Shown one piece after another: positions 37,167 through 45,820 of a DNA stretch of 64,000 nt. Both the position numbers and the translations under genes were made by a program. Each line of letters starts with the position of its first letter. Position 1 is the first letter of the stretch. Below the pieces are notes generated by a model. The model was not told the DNA's origin and did no database searches. It was given only the letters and a program-made list of their open reading frames with translations. The stretch comes from Ga0077555 sp033764055 (lineage in GTDB: Bacteria; Pseudomonadota; Alphaproteobacteria; Rhizobiales; Hyphomicrobiaceae). The stretch is from contig JANRJI010000090.1 of NCBI GenBank assembly GCA_033764055.1, positions 30,825-94,824 on the forward strand, read 5' to 3'.

Positions 37167-38058
37167 CGGAGCCAGTCGCGAGATACCAATCCATGATCGC
37201 TCGTCCCTGCATGAATACGAGATCGTCGTTGCCGAGCAATTGATCGAGCAAGTTTTCAAACGAAGCGATCCGGTGCGGCACACCCATGATGTAGGGATGG
37301 ATCGCGAAGCTCATGACCTTCGCGTTTGTCAGGGGGCCGCTCGAGCGGGCTTCAGCGACGAGCCGGGCAGCCGTGGCGAGCGTCCGCGCCGCGAACTCGC
37401 CGGCCGGATGATACTGGATCATCTGCATCGGGATGTCGTTCAGCTCGACCGAATAGGGCATCGTCAGGAGATCGCCATGCGTCGTCTTCAATCGGCAGGG
37501 CAGATCATCGGCCACCCAGTCCCCCACGAAGCGAATGCCCGCCTCGGCAAGCAGATCGGGCGTCTCCAAGGTCTCCGTCAGGCCGGGGCCGAGCCAGCCC
37601 GCGCAGGGTGAGCCGGTGATCGACCGGATCGCCTCGATGGTCCGCCTGATCATGGTCCGCTGGTCCTCGACGCGGTGAGTCGGAACCTGAAAGAACCCGT
37701 GCCCCATGAAGTCCCAGCCGGCCTCATGAGCTGCCCGCGCGACACACGGGTAGGCCTCGCAGACGGAACCGTTGATCGAAAGCGTGGGTCGGATGCCGCG
37801 TGTCGCGAACGCCTCCAGAAAGCGCCAGAAACCGACGCGCATACCGTACTCGTGCCACGACCAGTTGGGGATATCGGGCTGCAACTGCAAGCCGGTTGGC
37901 GCGACCAGAACCTGACGCGGCATCGGATTGTCGATGAGCCAATGCTCGACGTTCACGACGGGCCAGATGGCGACGGCCTTGCCACCGGGTAGCGCCACCT
38001 TCGGACGGTCCACGAAGGCACGATAAGGCAGGCGCTGCTCGGGGCGCATCGGCGTCAT
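37159..38058 (-). CDS. NodB-fold polysaccharide deacetylase/PuuE-like hydrolase
   Basis: 299 aa. The layout WPVVNVEHW, GMRVGFWRFLEAF, SINGSVCEAYP, EAGWDFMGHGFFQ and IQYHPAGEF is that of the polysaccharide-deacetylase superfamily branch that includes PuuE-type allantoinases. The usual NodB DD pair is not evident. Placed between an ABC importer and an esterase, it more likely hydrolyses a small amide than a polysaccharide; this is inference from context. It overlaps the ATPase gene stop and start by 4 bp. Confidence 0.8.
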   Translation of the reverse strand: MTPMRPEQRLPYRAFVDRPKVALPGGKAVAIWPVVNVEHWLIDNPMPRQVLVAPTGLQLQPDIPNWSWHEYGMRVGFWRFLEAFATRGIRPTLSINGSVCEAYPCVARAAHEAGWDFMGHGFFQVPTHRVEDQRTMIRRTIEAIRSITGSPCAGWLGPGLTETLETPDLLAEAGIRFVGDWVADDLPCRLKTTHGDLLTMPYSVELNDIPMQMIQYHPAGEFAARTLATAARLVAEARSSGPLTNAKVMSFAIHPYIMGVPHRIASFENLLDQLLGNDDLVFMQGRAIMDWYLATGSDV

Positions 38059-38834
38059 GCTGCCCGCTTTCCATGATGGCTGTGTAGCCGCGCCGACATG
38101 GAGCGCCGGATCTCATTGAACGCGGGCGAGGTCAGATCGCGGGGGCGCGACAAGGTCAAGGAATTATCGCTTTCGATGCGTCCGGGTCCTGGCGTCATGA
38201 CCACCACGCGGTCCGCAAGCAATATGGCCTCCTCGACGGCATGGGTCACGAACACGACGGTCAGTTTCGTCGCCCGCCAGATTTCAAGCAATTCTTCCTG
38301 CAGCCGTTCCCGTGTCATGGCATCGAGCGCTCCGAATGGCTCGTCCATCAGCACGACCTCGGCCTCGTTGGCGAGCACACGGGCGATGGCGACGCGCTGG
38401 CGCATCCCGCCCGACAGCTGGTGGGGGTAGGCATCGGCGAAGCGCTGCAGGCCCACCATCTCGATGAATCGCTCGGTGGTTTCGCGAATCTTCGACTTCG
38501 GCCAGCCCTGAGAGGTCGGCCCGAACCCGATGTTGTCGCGGACGGACAGCCAGGGAAACAGCGCATAGTCCTGAAACACCATGCCGCGCAGTGGGCCCGG
38601 CCCTTCGATCGGCGATGCCCACATGAGGGCCTCGCCCGAGGTGGGCCTCTCGAACCCGGCGATGATTCGGAGCAGCGTCGACTTTCCGCAACCGGATGCT
38701 CCGATGAGTGTAATGAACTCACCCTTGTTGATCGTCAGGCTCGCATCCTTGAGCGCAACGATCTGCTGGCCTGCGACGTCGAACGTCTTGGTCACGCTGC
38801 GTACGTCGATGATCGGCTGCAAACTTTCATGCAT
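38055..38834 (-). CDS. NitT/TauT-family ABC transporter ATP-binding protein
   Basis: 259 aa. Walker A GASGCGKST, Q-loop region FQDYALFPWL, signature LSGGMRQRVAIARVL, Walker B VVLMDEPFGALD and the switch His in VTHAVEEA. It powers import of a small nitrogen- or sulfur-containing solute through the adjacent permease. The start overlaps the permease stop by 8 bp. Confidence 0.95.
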   Translation of the reverse strand: MHESLQPIIDVRSVTKTFDVAGQQIVALKDASLTINKGEFITLIGASGCGKSTLLRIIAGFERPTSGEALMWASPIEGPGPLRGMVFQDYALFPWLSVRDNIGFGPTSQGWPKSKIRETTERFIEMVGLQRFADAYPHQLSGGMRQRVAIARVLANEAEVVLMDEPFGALDAMTRERLQEELLEIWRATKLTVVFVTHAVEEAILLADRVVVMTPGPGRIESDNSLTLSRPRDLTSPAFNEIRRSMSARLHSHHGKRAA

Positions 38835-39675
38835 TGTGGGATGGACTCCAGCGCAGCAACCGGCGACCGATCGCGACGACGATGAGATCGGAGATGAAGC
38901 CGGCGATGCCGATGATGATCATGCCGCAGATGACGAGTTCTGTTCGCGAGAGGGTGCGGCCATCCATGATTACGGCGCCGAGACCCTGCGGCACGCCCGT
39001 CATTTCTCCGACGACAATAACGAACCAAGCGAGGCCGAGACCGAGCCGAAGCCCTGTGAAGATGGACGGCAACGCAGCCGGCAGTACGACGCGCGCGAAC
39101 TGCGCATTGCCACGGCACCCGAGCATCGAGGCGGCTTCGAGCAGCTTCGGGTCGACGCTTTTGACACCGAGAACCGTGTTGAGCAGGATGGGATAGAACG
39201 AGCCGAGGAACACGAGGGCGAAGGCCGAGCGCGCGCCGAGCCCGAACAGGATCATCGACAAGGGCAGCCAGGCTGTGACCGGGATTGGACGCATGACTTG
39301 CAGGAACGGATCGAGCATCTGGCGAGCGAGGGGAACGCGACCGATCAACATGCCCAGTGTGAGCGCCGCAATAGCGCCAAGCGCAAACCCGCCATAGACG
39401 CGCTGCATGGACGCGAGCAGGTGAATGTGTGCCGTCGCCGAGAAGGCATCGTTGTGGATGCCGCCGGCGACGAAATCGACCATGTAGATTGCGGTTTCCC
39501 AGGGTGTCGGAATGAGGCGCGTCCACTGCTGGGTCGTGGCGACATGCCACAATCCGAGCAGCATTGCCGGCACGATGAGAGCGAGCGCTGTGCTGCGCAA
39601 ACGCGCCAACGCTTCGCCGTTGTGCTGGGCCGGGCGCTTGAGCGCAGCTGTGGCCGTTGTGTCAACGAGTGCCAT
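38827..39675 (-). CDS. NitT/TauT-family ABC transporter permease
   Basis: 282 aa with about six transmembrane helices and the EAA-type cytoplasmic loop (EAASMLGCRGNAQFARVVLPAALP). The ATG at 39675 has GGGGGAAG upstream. It pairs with the adjacent ATPase and the binding protein as a three-component importer of the SsuC/TauC type. Confidence 0.95.
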   Translation of the reverse strand: MALVDTTATAALKRPAQHNGEALARLRSTALALIVPAMLLGLWHVATTQQWTRLIPTPWETAIYMVDFVAGGIHNDAFSATAHIHLLASMQRVYGGFALGAIAALTLGMLIGRVPLARQMLDPFLQVMRPIPVTAWLPLSMILFGLGARSAFALVFLGSFYPILLNTVLGVKSVDPKLLEAASMLGCRGNAQFARVVLPAALPSIFTGLRLGLGLAWFVIVVGEMTGVPQGLGAVIMDGRTLSRTELVICGMIIIGIAGFISDLIVVAIGRRLLRWSPSHNA

Positions 39676-39739
39676 TCTTCCCCCAAGACAGATGCAACAC
39701 GGCACCCGCAGCTGCTCCGAGCCGCGGATGCCGCATCGA

Positions 39740-40699
39740 TCAAGAGGCCGCGACAGCCTTCGAGAAGGTCGGATTCAGGAACTTGGCGAAATCCGGCAAC
39801 GCGCGGATCTGCTTCATCTCAAGCATCTGATTGGCGTACGTGCGTGCTTGCGTGAGCACGGTATCGGTCAGTTGCCACGTGTATTCGACGTTGTTGGCCG
39901 CAAGTGCATTCTCGACGGCCGCCTTGTTAGCGCCGAGACGGGACACCGTCATCTCGACGACCGCCGCTTTGTTGGACATCATGAACTCGGACGCTTTTCG
40001 GTGCACCGTCAGCATGGTGCGGATGAGTTCGGGATCCTTTGCGACCATTTCTTCATGCGTGGCAAAGATCATGTTGAGGCCGCCCATGGCGGTGCCATAG
40101 GGATATTCGACGAGTTGACCCGCACCCGTCGACAGGGAAAGGCCTGGCGCCGGTTCGGCGCCGACATAGGCATCGATGTCGCCGCGCGAAAGCATGGCGT
40201 GCATTTCACCGAACGGAACCCGGGTCGCCTGAATGTCCTTGATGCCGAGTCCTTCCATGCGCAAACGCTCGAGGATGAAGACCTCCTGGGTGGAGCCCGG
40301 CCAGATGCCGATCTTCTTGCCCTTGAGGTCCTTGATCGCCTTGATGTCCGATCCTGCTTTGGCGATGACGCCCATGCCCTTGTTGCAAAATGCGCCGACA
40401 ACGACGACGGGTTCTCCGGCTGCAGCGCCGAGCGTCGCCGCAGCGATACCGAATCCGCCGAAATCGACCGACTTGGTGACAACGGCGTTCTTGCCATCGG
40501 TCGGACTGTCGAACGTCGTGATCTCGATCTTGAAACCCGGAGGCGCAAAGCGCTCGTAGAAATGCGGCGTCATCGAGTGAATGAGACGCAACGAACCCAT
40601 TTTTACCGTGCGCGGCGTTTGCGCCGTCACGATCGCGGGCATGGAGAGGGCTCCAGCGGTTGCGACGGCGCCGGTCAGTAGATGTCTACGATGCATCAT
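39740..40699 (-). CDS. NitT/TauT-family substrate-binding protein with Tat-like signal
   Basis: 319 aa. The N-terminus MMHRRHLLTGAVATAGALSM has a twin-arginine-like motif and is followed by PAIVTAQ, so it is exported, possibly folded, to the periplasm. The mature protein has the two-domain binding fold of aliphatic sulfonate/nitrate binding proteins (VDFGGFGIAAA, GKKIGIWPGSTQE). AGGAG lies 8 bp before the ATG. It probably determines the importer's specificity; the ligand is unknown. Confidence 0.92.
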   Translation of the reverse strand: MMHRRHLLTGAVATAGALSMPAIVTAQTPRTVKMGSLRLIHSMTPHFYERFAPPGFKIEITTFDSPTDGKNAVVTKSVDFGGFGIAAATLGAAAGEPVVVVGAFCNKGMGVIAKAGSDIKAIKDLKGKKIGIWPGSTQEVFILERLRMEGLGIKDIQATRVPFGEMHAMLSRGDIDAYVGAEPAPGLSLSTGAGQLVEYPYGTAMGGLNMIFATHEEMVAKDPELIRTMLTVHRKASEFMMSNKAAVVEMTVSRLGANKAAVENALAANNVEYTWQLTDTVLTQARTYANQMLEMKQIRALPDFAKFLNPTFSKAVAAS

Positions 40700-40744
40700 G
40701 TCCGTTCTCCTGCTGCTCAAGGTGTCGTGGTGAGAGGTGATGTT

Positions 40745-41152
40745 TCAGGTGGCGCCGACGGCGAGCGCCGCCATGTAGCGACGCCAGCCGCCGTAGCTGG
40801 TGATATCCTCGGCGCCGACGATCCCTTGCGGCTCGACGAGAAAGCCCTTGGGGGTACTGCCGTCCGCGAGTCGCAACGTGCCGATGCCGAGCGGCGGCGG
40901 AATGTCGGCGACGAATCGACCGAAGCCTGCCGCGTCGAGCGACCAGACCTCGACCTCGATGGCAGCGCCCTCGCCGTCGGCAACGCGCAGAAGCCCTGGT
41001 CGGCGTGGTGGTCCGCCGGCGAGCGCATAGAAACGGTAGTCACGTGTCGTGGTCGTGCGCCGCATGAACGTAGCGCCCAAGGCGACAAGGTAGCGATTGA
41101 GCGGCATGCCGTCCATGTGCGCGCCAACCACCGCGATTGGAAGCCGGCCCAT
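40745..41152 (-). CDS. Allophanate hydrolase C-terminal-domain protein (AtzF-C like)
   Basis: 135 aa. AVVGAHMDGMPLNRYL and YRFYALAG with LGIGTLRLADG and PQGIVGAEDITSYGGWR match the C-terminal domain of allophanate hydrolases, which in AtzF decarboxylates N-carboxycarbamate after the amidase step. Here it is a separate gene beginning 1 bp after the amidase stop, instead of a fused domain. This makes the pair look like a split AtzF. Confidence 0.85.
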   Translation of the reverse strand: MGRLPIAVVGAHMDGMPLNRYLVALGATFMRRTTTTRDYRFYALAGGPPRRPGLLRVADGEGAAIEVEVWSLDAAGFGRFVADIPPPLGIGTLRLADGSTPKGFLVEPQGIVGAEDITSYGGWRRYMAALAVGAT

Positions 41153-41153
41153 G

Positions 41154-42521
41154 TCAGCTCTCCTTTCCAGCTGTGCGATCCGCAGGAAAGCCGCCGGTCG
41201 CTGGGAAATACCGAGCAGCAAGCCGCGCCAGGGCGTGATCGCTGCCCGCCCGCCCAATCAGCGTCAGCCCCGCCGGCAGCCCGTCAGCCCGGAACGGGCC
41301 CGGCACCGCGATGGCGGCGAGATCGAGTAGATTGACAAAGTTGGTGTAGGTGCCGAGCCGGCTATTGGGACCGATGGGGTCTGCGGCCAAATCCGCGAGC
41401 GTGGGGAAGATTGGTGCGGTCGGCACAGCCAGCGCATCGAAGGGCGCAAACACCTCCTCGGCAGCACGGCGCAGGTCCGCGAGCCGGTACATGGCATTGA
41501 AGGTATCGACGGCGGTGTACTGGCTCGCACTGTCCAAAATCGATCGCGTCACGGGATGCAGGGCATGGGGCTGCTCATCCATGAAGCGGCCGACAGCTGC
41601 TCGGCGTTCGGCGACCCAGGGACCTTCGTAGAGCAAGCGCGCGACGGCGAAGAAGGCGCTCATGTCGATCGGCAAGGTCTCGACGCCACAGGGCGGCAGC
41701 GCTCCAACGGCCGCTTGCCAGGCGCTCGCGGCGCCGATGTCGCCGAAGAAAAAAAGGTCATCGGCGCGCGGCACGCCGATCCTCTCGAGTGCTTGCTCGT
41801 GGGGTGTGATGTGGCGGGAATAGGCGTCGTTCTCGTCGAAGCCCGCTGCACAATCGAGCACCGTTTGGGCATCTGCGACCGTCGCCGCGAACACAGACAC
41901 ACAGTCGAGTGTGCGACATGCCGGCACTACGCCTCGGCCAGACAACAGGCCGACGCTTGGTTTCAGCCCCACGATGTTGTTGAGGGCTGCCGGAATTCGC
42001 CCGGACCCGGCTGTGTCGGTGCCGAGGGAGAACGTGACCAGATGCATGGCGACGGCAACGGCCGACCCGGAACTGGAACCGCCCGGAACCCGCGTCGGAT
42101 CGAAGGCATTGCGCGGAACGGCGTGAGGTGTGCGCACGCCGACGAGGCCGGTCGCAAATTGATCGAGGTTGGTCTTTCCGATCGGTAGCGCGCCGGCCGC
42201 CACGAGTCGCTCGACGACGGTCGCGCTCTGCCTCGGCACATAGGCATAGGCTGGGCACGCGGCCGTCGTCGGTACGCCTGCCAGATCAATGTTGTCCTTG
42301 ATGGCGAACGGCAAACCCCACAAGGGATAGCGAGCCGGGTCGAACGGCGGCAGCCTGCGCGCCCGTTCCCGAAGGCGGCCCGGCGGCTCGACGTGCAAGA
42401 AGATGCCGGCATCATCGGCCGACTCGATGCGAGCGAGCACGTCATCGACGATCTCTACGGGGCTGATCCCAGCCCTGTAGAGATCGTGCAAGACTGCTCG
42501 ATGAATGGGCGCCGTTGCCAT
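41154..42521 (-). CDS. Amidase, allophanate-hydrolase-like
   Basis: 455 aa amidase-signature enzyme: K75 in FAIKDNID, the cis-Ser in GGSSSGSA (about 148-155) and the nucleophile S173 in DTAGSGRIPA. The TPHAVPRNAFDPTRVPGGSSSG context and the adjacent AtzF-C gene identify it as the amidase half of allophanate hydrolase, releasing ammonia from allophanate or a close relative. It is the first gene of the operon; an inverted repeat lies just upstream. Confidence 0.88.
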   Translation of the reverse strand: MATAPIHRAVLHDLYRAGISPVEIVDDVLARIESADDAGIFLHVEPPGRLRERARRLPPFDPARYPLWGLPFAIKDNIDLAGVPTTAACPAYAYVPRQSATVVERLVAAGALPIGKTNLDQFATGLVGVRTPHAVPRNAFDPTRVPGGSSSGSAVAVAMHLVTFSLGTDTAGSGRIPAALNNIVGLKPSVGLLSGRGVVPACRTLDCVSVFAATVADAQTVLDCAAGFDENDAYSRHITPHEQALERIGVPRADDLFFFGDIGAASAWQAAVGALPPCGVETLPIDMSAFFAVARLLYEGPWVAERRAAVGRFMDEQPHALHPVTRSILDSASQYTAVDTFNAMYRLADLRRAAEEVFAPFDALAVPTAPIFPTLADLAADPIGPNSRLGTYTNFVNLLDLAAIAVPGPFRADGLPAGLTLIGRAGSDHALARLAARYFPATGGFPADRTAGKES

Positions 42522-42526
42522 GCGTC

Positions 42527-42547
42527 GTTAACCTCTCGGTGGTTAAC
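42527..42547. promoter_or_regulatory. Inverted repeat in the amidase leader
   Basis: GTTAACC and GGTTAAC separated by 7 bp, starting 5 bp before the amidase start on the minus strand. It overlaps the ribosome-site region, so it may be a repressor site or an RNA hairpin that occludes it. The surrounding ~130 bp are clearly more AT-rich than the rest of the window. Confidence 0.45.
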
Positions 42548-42670
42548 GAAGCAATAACCATACCAAGTGACGAAGATCCGTTTGGCTTGACGATTTACTA
42601 TTTCGAATCAGTATGTTGATCGAATTCTTTGGCTTGTCGAGGACGAGCCATGTCGTCGTCAGAGCGGCTT

Positions 42671-42682
42671 ATTGCATACAAT
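42671..42682. promoter_or_regulatory. Candidate FadR/GntR-type operator
   Basis: ATTGCATACAAT has ATTG/CAAT arms around CATA, close to the ATTGTATACAAT pattern bound by FCD-type GntR regulators. It lies 13 bp beyond the stop of the GntR gene, in the region upstream of the amidase operon. Confidence 0.4.
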
Positions 42683-42695
42683 TGAGATCGGCCGC

Positions 42696-43352
42696 CTAAG
42701 TTTCGGGCATTGCTCGCGACGTCAGCGCGGTCAGCGTTTCCTGGGTCAAGGCCAGATGTCGGCGCATCAATGTGGCGGCGCGGCTGGCGTCTCCGCGCAG
42801 GATGGCCGAGAGGATGGCATCATGCTCGGCATACGACGCCGACAGTCGCTGCGGCGCCTCGAGCTGGGCGCCGCGATAGGGAACCAGCCGGGTTCGCGTC
42901 GCAAGGCTGATGTCGCGCAGGTACGCGTTGCCCGCGGCATCGTAGATCAGTCCATGAAAGACGATGTTGCCAGCCCGGTAGCTCGACACATCGCCGAGGC
43001 GGGCAGCTTCGCCCATATCGCGATGATGTGCCTCGAGACGTAGGCGCTGCTCCGCGGAAATGGCGACGGCAGCCCGCGCGGCACAAAGCGCTTCCAGGTC
43101 GGCCATGACCTCGAACATTTCAGCCACGCGACGCTCATCAACAGTGGCGACGATGGGGGCCCGGTGGGGGCGAAGCTCGACCAGGCCGCCCGCCGCCAAT
43201 TCACGCAACGCCTCGCGCACGGGGGTTCGCGAGGCGCCGAACCGCTTTGCCAACGTCTCCTCGTCGAGGGCGCTGCCCGGCACCAGGCGCTGGCTGACGA
43301 TATCGTCCGTCAGGGCGAAGGCGATCACGTCGGCAAGCCTCGGTTTCTGCAT
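42696..43352 (-). CDS. GntR-family (FadR/FCD) transcriptional regulator
   Basis: 218 aa. Winged helix-turn-helix at residues ~8-75 (EETLAKRFGASRTPVREALRELAAGGLVELRPHRAP) followed by an all-helical FCD ligand-binding domain (~85-210) with the usual Asp/His metal or acid site residues. It is upstream of the amidase/ABC operon on the same strand and probably controls it in response to a carboxylate or amide. Confidence 0.9.
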   Translation of the reverse strand: MQKPRLADVIAFALTDDIVSQRLVPGSALDEETLAKRFGASRTPVREALRELAAGGLVELRPHRAPIVATVDERRVAEMFEVMADLEALCAARAAVAISAEQRLRLEAHHRDMGEAARLGDVSSYRAGNIVFHGLIYDAAGNAYLRDISLATRTRLVPYRGAQLEAPQRLSASYAEHDAILSAILRGDASRAATLMRRHLALTQETLTALTSRAMPET

Positions 43353-43412
43353 GGTGCGCGATCCAAGTGTACGCCCCAAATGCTACCCGCAGTCGCAGGA
43401 ATTGGCACTGAA

Positions 43413-43586
43413 TCAGTTTGAGGATCCCCGGGCACAGTGCGAAGGATCTGGTCGGCCCGCAAAGGTCCGGTGCATAGATGTCACCGTGGCGTAGTGCGTG
43501 ACGGCCATCTGAACGGCCAGTGCGGCCCGTAGCTCGTTCTCGGGCGCAGCGGCCTCGACCAAGGCCAGCATCGCATTCACGCGCAT
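43413..43586 (-). pseudogene. Remnant of an island-associated conserved protein
   Basis: 57-aa frame beginning MRVNAMLAL and containing PENELRAALAVQMAVTHYAT. This resembles a protein that recurs in rhizobial mobile regions (its AAQMVATHNAAMECYRRA-like motif), but the frame ends soon after. It overlaps the end of the integrase remnant. I regard it as a fragment. Confidence 0.4.
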
Positions 43587-44076
43587 GCCGTTGCCGTCAT
43601 AGCCGCAGCTATGGAGGCGCCAATGGCGCCACTCGTTCGGCGCAACGGGTCGTTGTCGAGATGCGCATAGCGCTGGGTTCGTCGCCTCACGATGGCCAAG
43701 CAGCTTGCCGACGATCGCCAGCCCAAGCCCGCCGCAGCCCCGATGCATAGGTGTGCCGAAGGTCGTGAAGGCGCACCGGCTCCAGCCTAGCGCGCTTCGA
43801 GATCAGGCACCACAGCCGGTTGAGGTCCGCGCGGGGCTTGACCGGATCGGCACCCGCAATGACGAAGGCACCAAGGCGCGGCAGCCCTTCGAGCACCTCC
43901 AGGGCTGGCGCATCGAGGACCACGGCCTTCTGGCCAGTCTTCAACTCCAGCGGCAGCAGCAACTCGGGCTCGACATCGAGGCGGATGGGGCAACGCGGTG
44001 CCTCCTCGGACCGAGAATCGGGCGTCTGGCGGGTGTCCCACCAGCGGGGCCCGGGGCTAGTCGCCGCTCGCGGCAC
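43570..44076 (-). pseudogene. Decayed tyrosine-recombinase integrase (C-terminal catalytic part)
   Basis: Three frames on the minus strand together spell an integrase C-terminus. LKTGQKAVVLDAPALEVL and VRLHDLRHTYAS (RxxH box) are in the first; GLGLAIVGKLLGHREAT (second His) in the next; TQRYAHLDNDPLRR (catalytic Tyr) and GAIGASIAAAM up to a stop in the third. The N-terminal half is missing. Two frameshifts make it a pseudogene. Its segments belong, in my judgement, to a different integrase subfamily from the remnant beside tRNA-Lys. Confidence 0.8.
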
Positions 44077-44108
44077 AGCCGCGACCAGACCCGGGGCTCT
44101 GCAGCACG

Positions 44109-45077
44109 CTACCTCGCCACGGCATTCGTGCCCTCGGACAGCAGCCGGTCGAAGTATCCGATCGTATGCCGCAGCCCCTCGCGCAACGGCACCGTCGGCG
44201 CCCAGTCGAGCTCTTTGCGCGCCATCGCGATATCGGGTTGCCGCTGCTTGGGGTCGTCCTGCGGCAACGGCAGAAATGTCAGCTTCGATCGTGACCCGGT
44301 CATCTCGATTGCGAGCTCGGCCAACTGTCGGATGGTGAATTCGCCCGGATTGCCGAGGTTCACCGGCCCCGTGATCTCTGGACCCGAGCCCATCAACCGC
44401 ACGAAGCCCTCGATGAGATCGTCGACGTAGCAGAACGACCGCGTCTGCAAGCCCTCGCCGTAAATCGTGATAGGCTCACCTTTCAGCGCCTGCACCACGA
44501 AATTCGAAACGACGCGCCCGTCGTTCGGATGCATCCGCGGCCCATACGTATTGAAGATCCGCGCGACCTTGATCTCGAGCTTATGCTGGCGCCAGTAGTC
44601 GAAGAACAATGTCTCGGCGCAACGCTTACCTTCATCGTAGCAGGAGCGCGGACCAATCGGATTGACGTTACCCCAATACGCCTCGGGTTGAGGATGGACC
44701 GATGGGTCGCCGTAGACCTCGGACGTCGATGCCTGGAAGATACGGCACTTGAGGCGCTTTGCCAGTCCCAGCATGTTGATCGCGCCGTGCACGCTGGTCT
44801 TGGTCGTCTGGACCGGGTCGTGCTGGTAGTGGATCGGCGATGCTGGACAAGCCAAGTTGTAGATCTGATCGACCTCGACGTAGAGCGGAAACGTCACGTC
44901 GTGACGTGTCAGCTCGAAGCGAGGGTGGCCGATCAGGTGCTCGATGTTGCGCTTCGAGCCCGTGAAGAAGTTGTCGAGACAGATGACGTCGTGTCCGTCG
45001 GCGATCAGGCGGTCGCACAGGTGCGAGCCCAGAAAGCCCGCGCCACCCGTTACGAGAATTTGCTTGCGATCCCGCAT
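44109..45077 (-). CDS. UDP-glucuronate decarboxylase-like NAD-dependent epimerase/dehydratase
   Basis: 322 aa extended SDR. NAD motif GGAGFLGSHL, CLDNFFTG and catalytic STSEVYG with YDEGK are the pattern of UDP-xylose synthases; NLACPASPIHYQHDPVQT is characteristic of that group. It makes UDP-xylose from UDP-glucuronate for surface polysaccharide. The start at 45077 gives MRDRKQILVTGG. It is the leftmost gene of the polysaccharide locus and directly follows the integrase remnant. Confidence 0.9.
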   Translation of the reverse strand: MRDRKQILVTGGAGFLGSHLCDRLIADGHDVICLDNFFTGSKRNIEHLIGHPRFELTRHDVTFPLYVEVDQIYNLACPASPIHYQHDPVQTTKTSVHGAINMLGLAKRLKCRIFQASTSEVYGDPSVHPQPEAYWGNVNPIGPRSCYDEGKRCAETLFFDYWRQHKLEIKVARIFNTYGPRMHPNDGRVVSNFVVQALKGEPITIYGEGLQTRSFCYVDDLIEGFVRLMGSGPEITGPVNLGNPGEFTIRQLAELAIEMTGSRSKLTFLPLPQDDPKQRQPDIAMARKELDWAPTVPLREGLRHTIGYFDRLLSEGTNAVAR

Positions 45078-45113
45078 TCCGTCACGTCCCAAACCGAGAG
45101 CCAGAGCGTTTGC

Positions 45114-45770
45114 TCATTGCGGTGCTGTGATTTTGACGCCCACGCCATCACAGTGCGCGAACATGAAAGTATTGACCTCGGCCACCATGGCGCCACTCAA
45201 CACGTGAAGATTGTTGTCCGTCGCCGTGGCCGCCCAGATCGGGCCCTTGGCGAGGATGGGCGCCTCGATATTGCTCCAGCCCGCAACGACGCTCGTGGCT
45301 TTTCCGGCCTTGAACGTGATCTCAGGTGCGACTGACAGCTTGACGGAATAGGCCTCGCCGACCTCAGGCGCCTTCCGATCGAGCACGCAAGACAATGCGT
45401 GTGGCTTCAGCTTCACCGTAGCCTCAGACGTAGCGACCAGCTTGACGAGATCCGACCGTTCGATTTCGATCCTCGTCGTGCACTGCGCATGCCCCCACGG
45501 CCAAGTGAGGCGGTCGCCCAGGATGCGGCTCTGGATCTCTGCCTGGAGCCACGTCTTTGTCACGTCGCAGGTGATTGCGCCGTCGCCCTTCTTCTCAGCC
45601 AACACTTTGCAGATGTCCACTTTGCAGGCCTTGCGCGCCTCTTTCTCGGCCTCGAGCCGCGCCGTCAGTTTGGCATCCGCGCCGTCTGTGGTCTGCGCTG
45701 CCGCTGGCCCGGCCAGCACCAGAACCGCAAACTCAAGAGCAACAAGCTTCACGACAATAGCGGAATTCAT
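45114..45770 (-). CDS. Secreted Cys-containing protein of unknown function
   Basis: 218 aa with a signal peptide (residues 1-~25, ending AGPAAAQ), six cysteines in the mature part (ACKVDIC, ITC, AQC, LSC, AHC) and otherwise beta-rich, without a known motif. GGGGGGTG precedes the ATG at 45770. It sits between the UDP-xylose synthase-like gene and the sugar transferase, suggesting a periplasmic role in polysaccharide production; that is inference. Confidence 0.65.
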   Translation of the reverse strand: MNSAIVVKLVALEFAVLVLAGPAAAQTTDGADAKLTARLEAEKEARKACKVDICKVLAEKKGDGAITCDVTKTWLQAEIQSRILGDRLTWPWGHAQCTTRIEIERSDLVKLVATSEATVKLKPHALSCVLDRKAPEVGEAYSVKLSVAPEITFKAGKATSVVAGWSNIEAPILAKGPIWAATATDNNLHVLSGAMVAEVNTFMFAHCDGVGVKITAPQ

Positions 45771-45820
45771 GACACCCCCCAGCGTCCGACAATTGCTACT
45801 CGCGAGGAGCAAGCGAGAGA

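Noticed and set aside
35690..44076. Idea that both integrase remnants are one gene split by insertion of the operon
   Set aside because: On the minus strand the N-terminal fragment lies downstream of the C-terminal fragment, the wrong order for simple insertion, and the motifs point to two subfamilies. A circularly permuted element could give this order, but the family mismatch argues against it.
43353..44108. A direct repeat of the tRNA-Lys 3' end as the right attachment site
   Set aside because: No copy of the T-arm/acceptor sequence was found by eye near the right remnant or elsewhere in the island.
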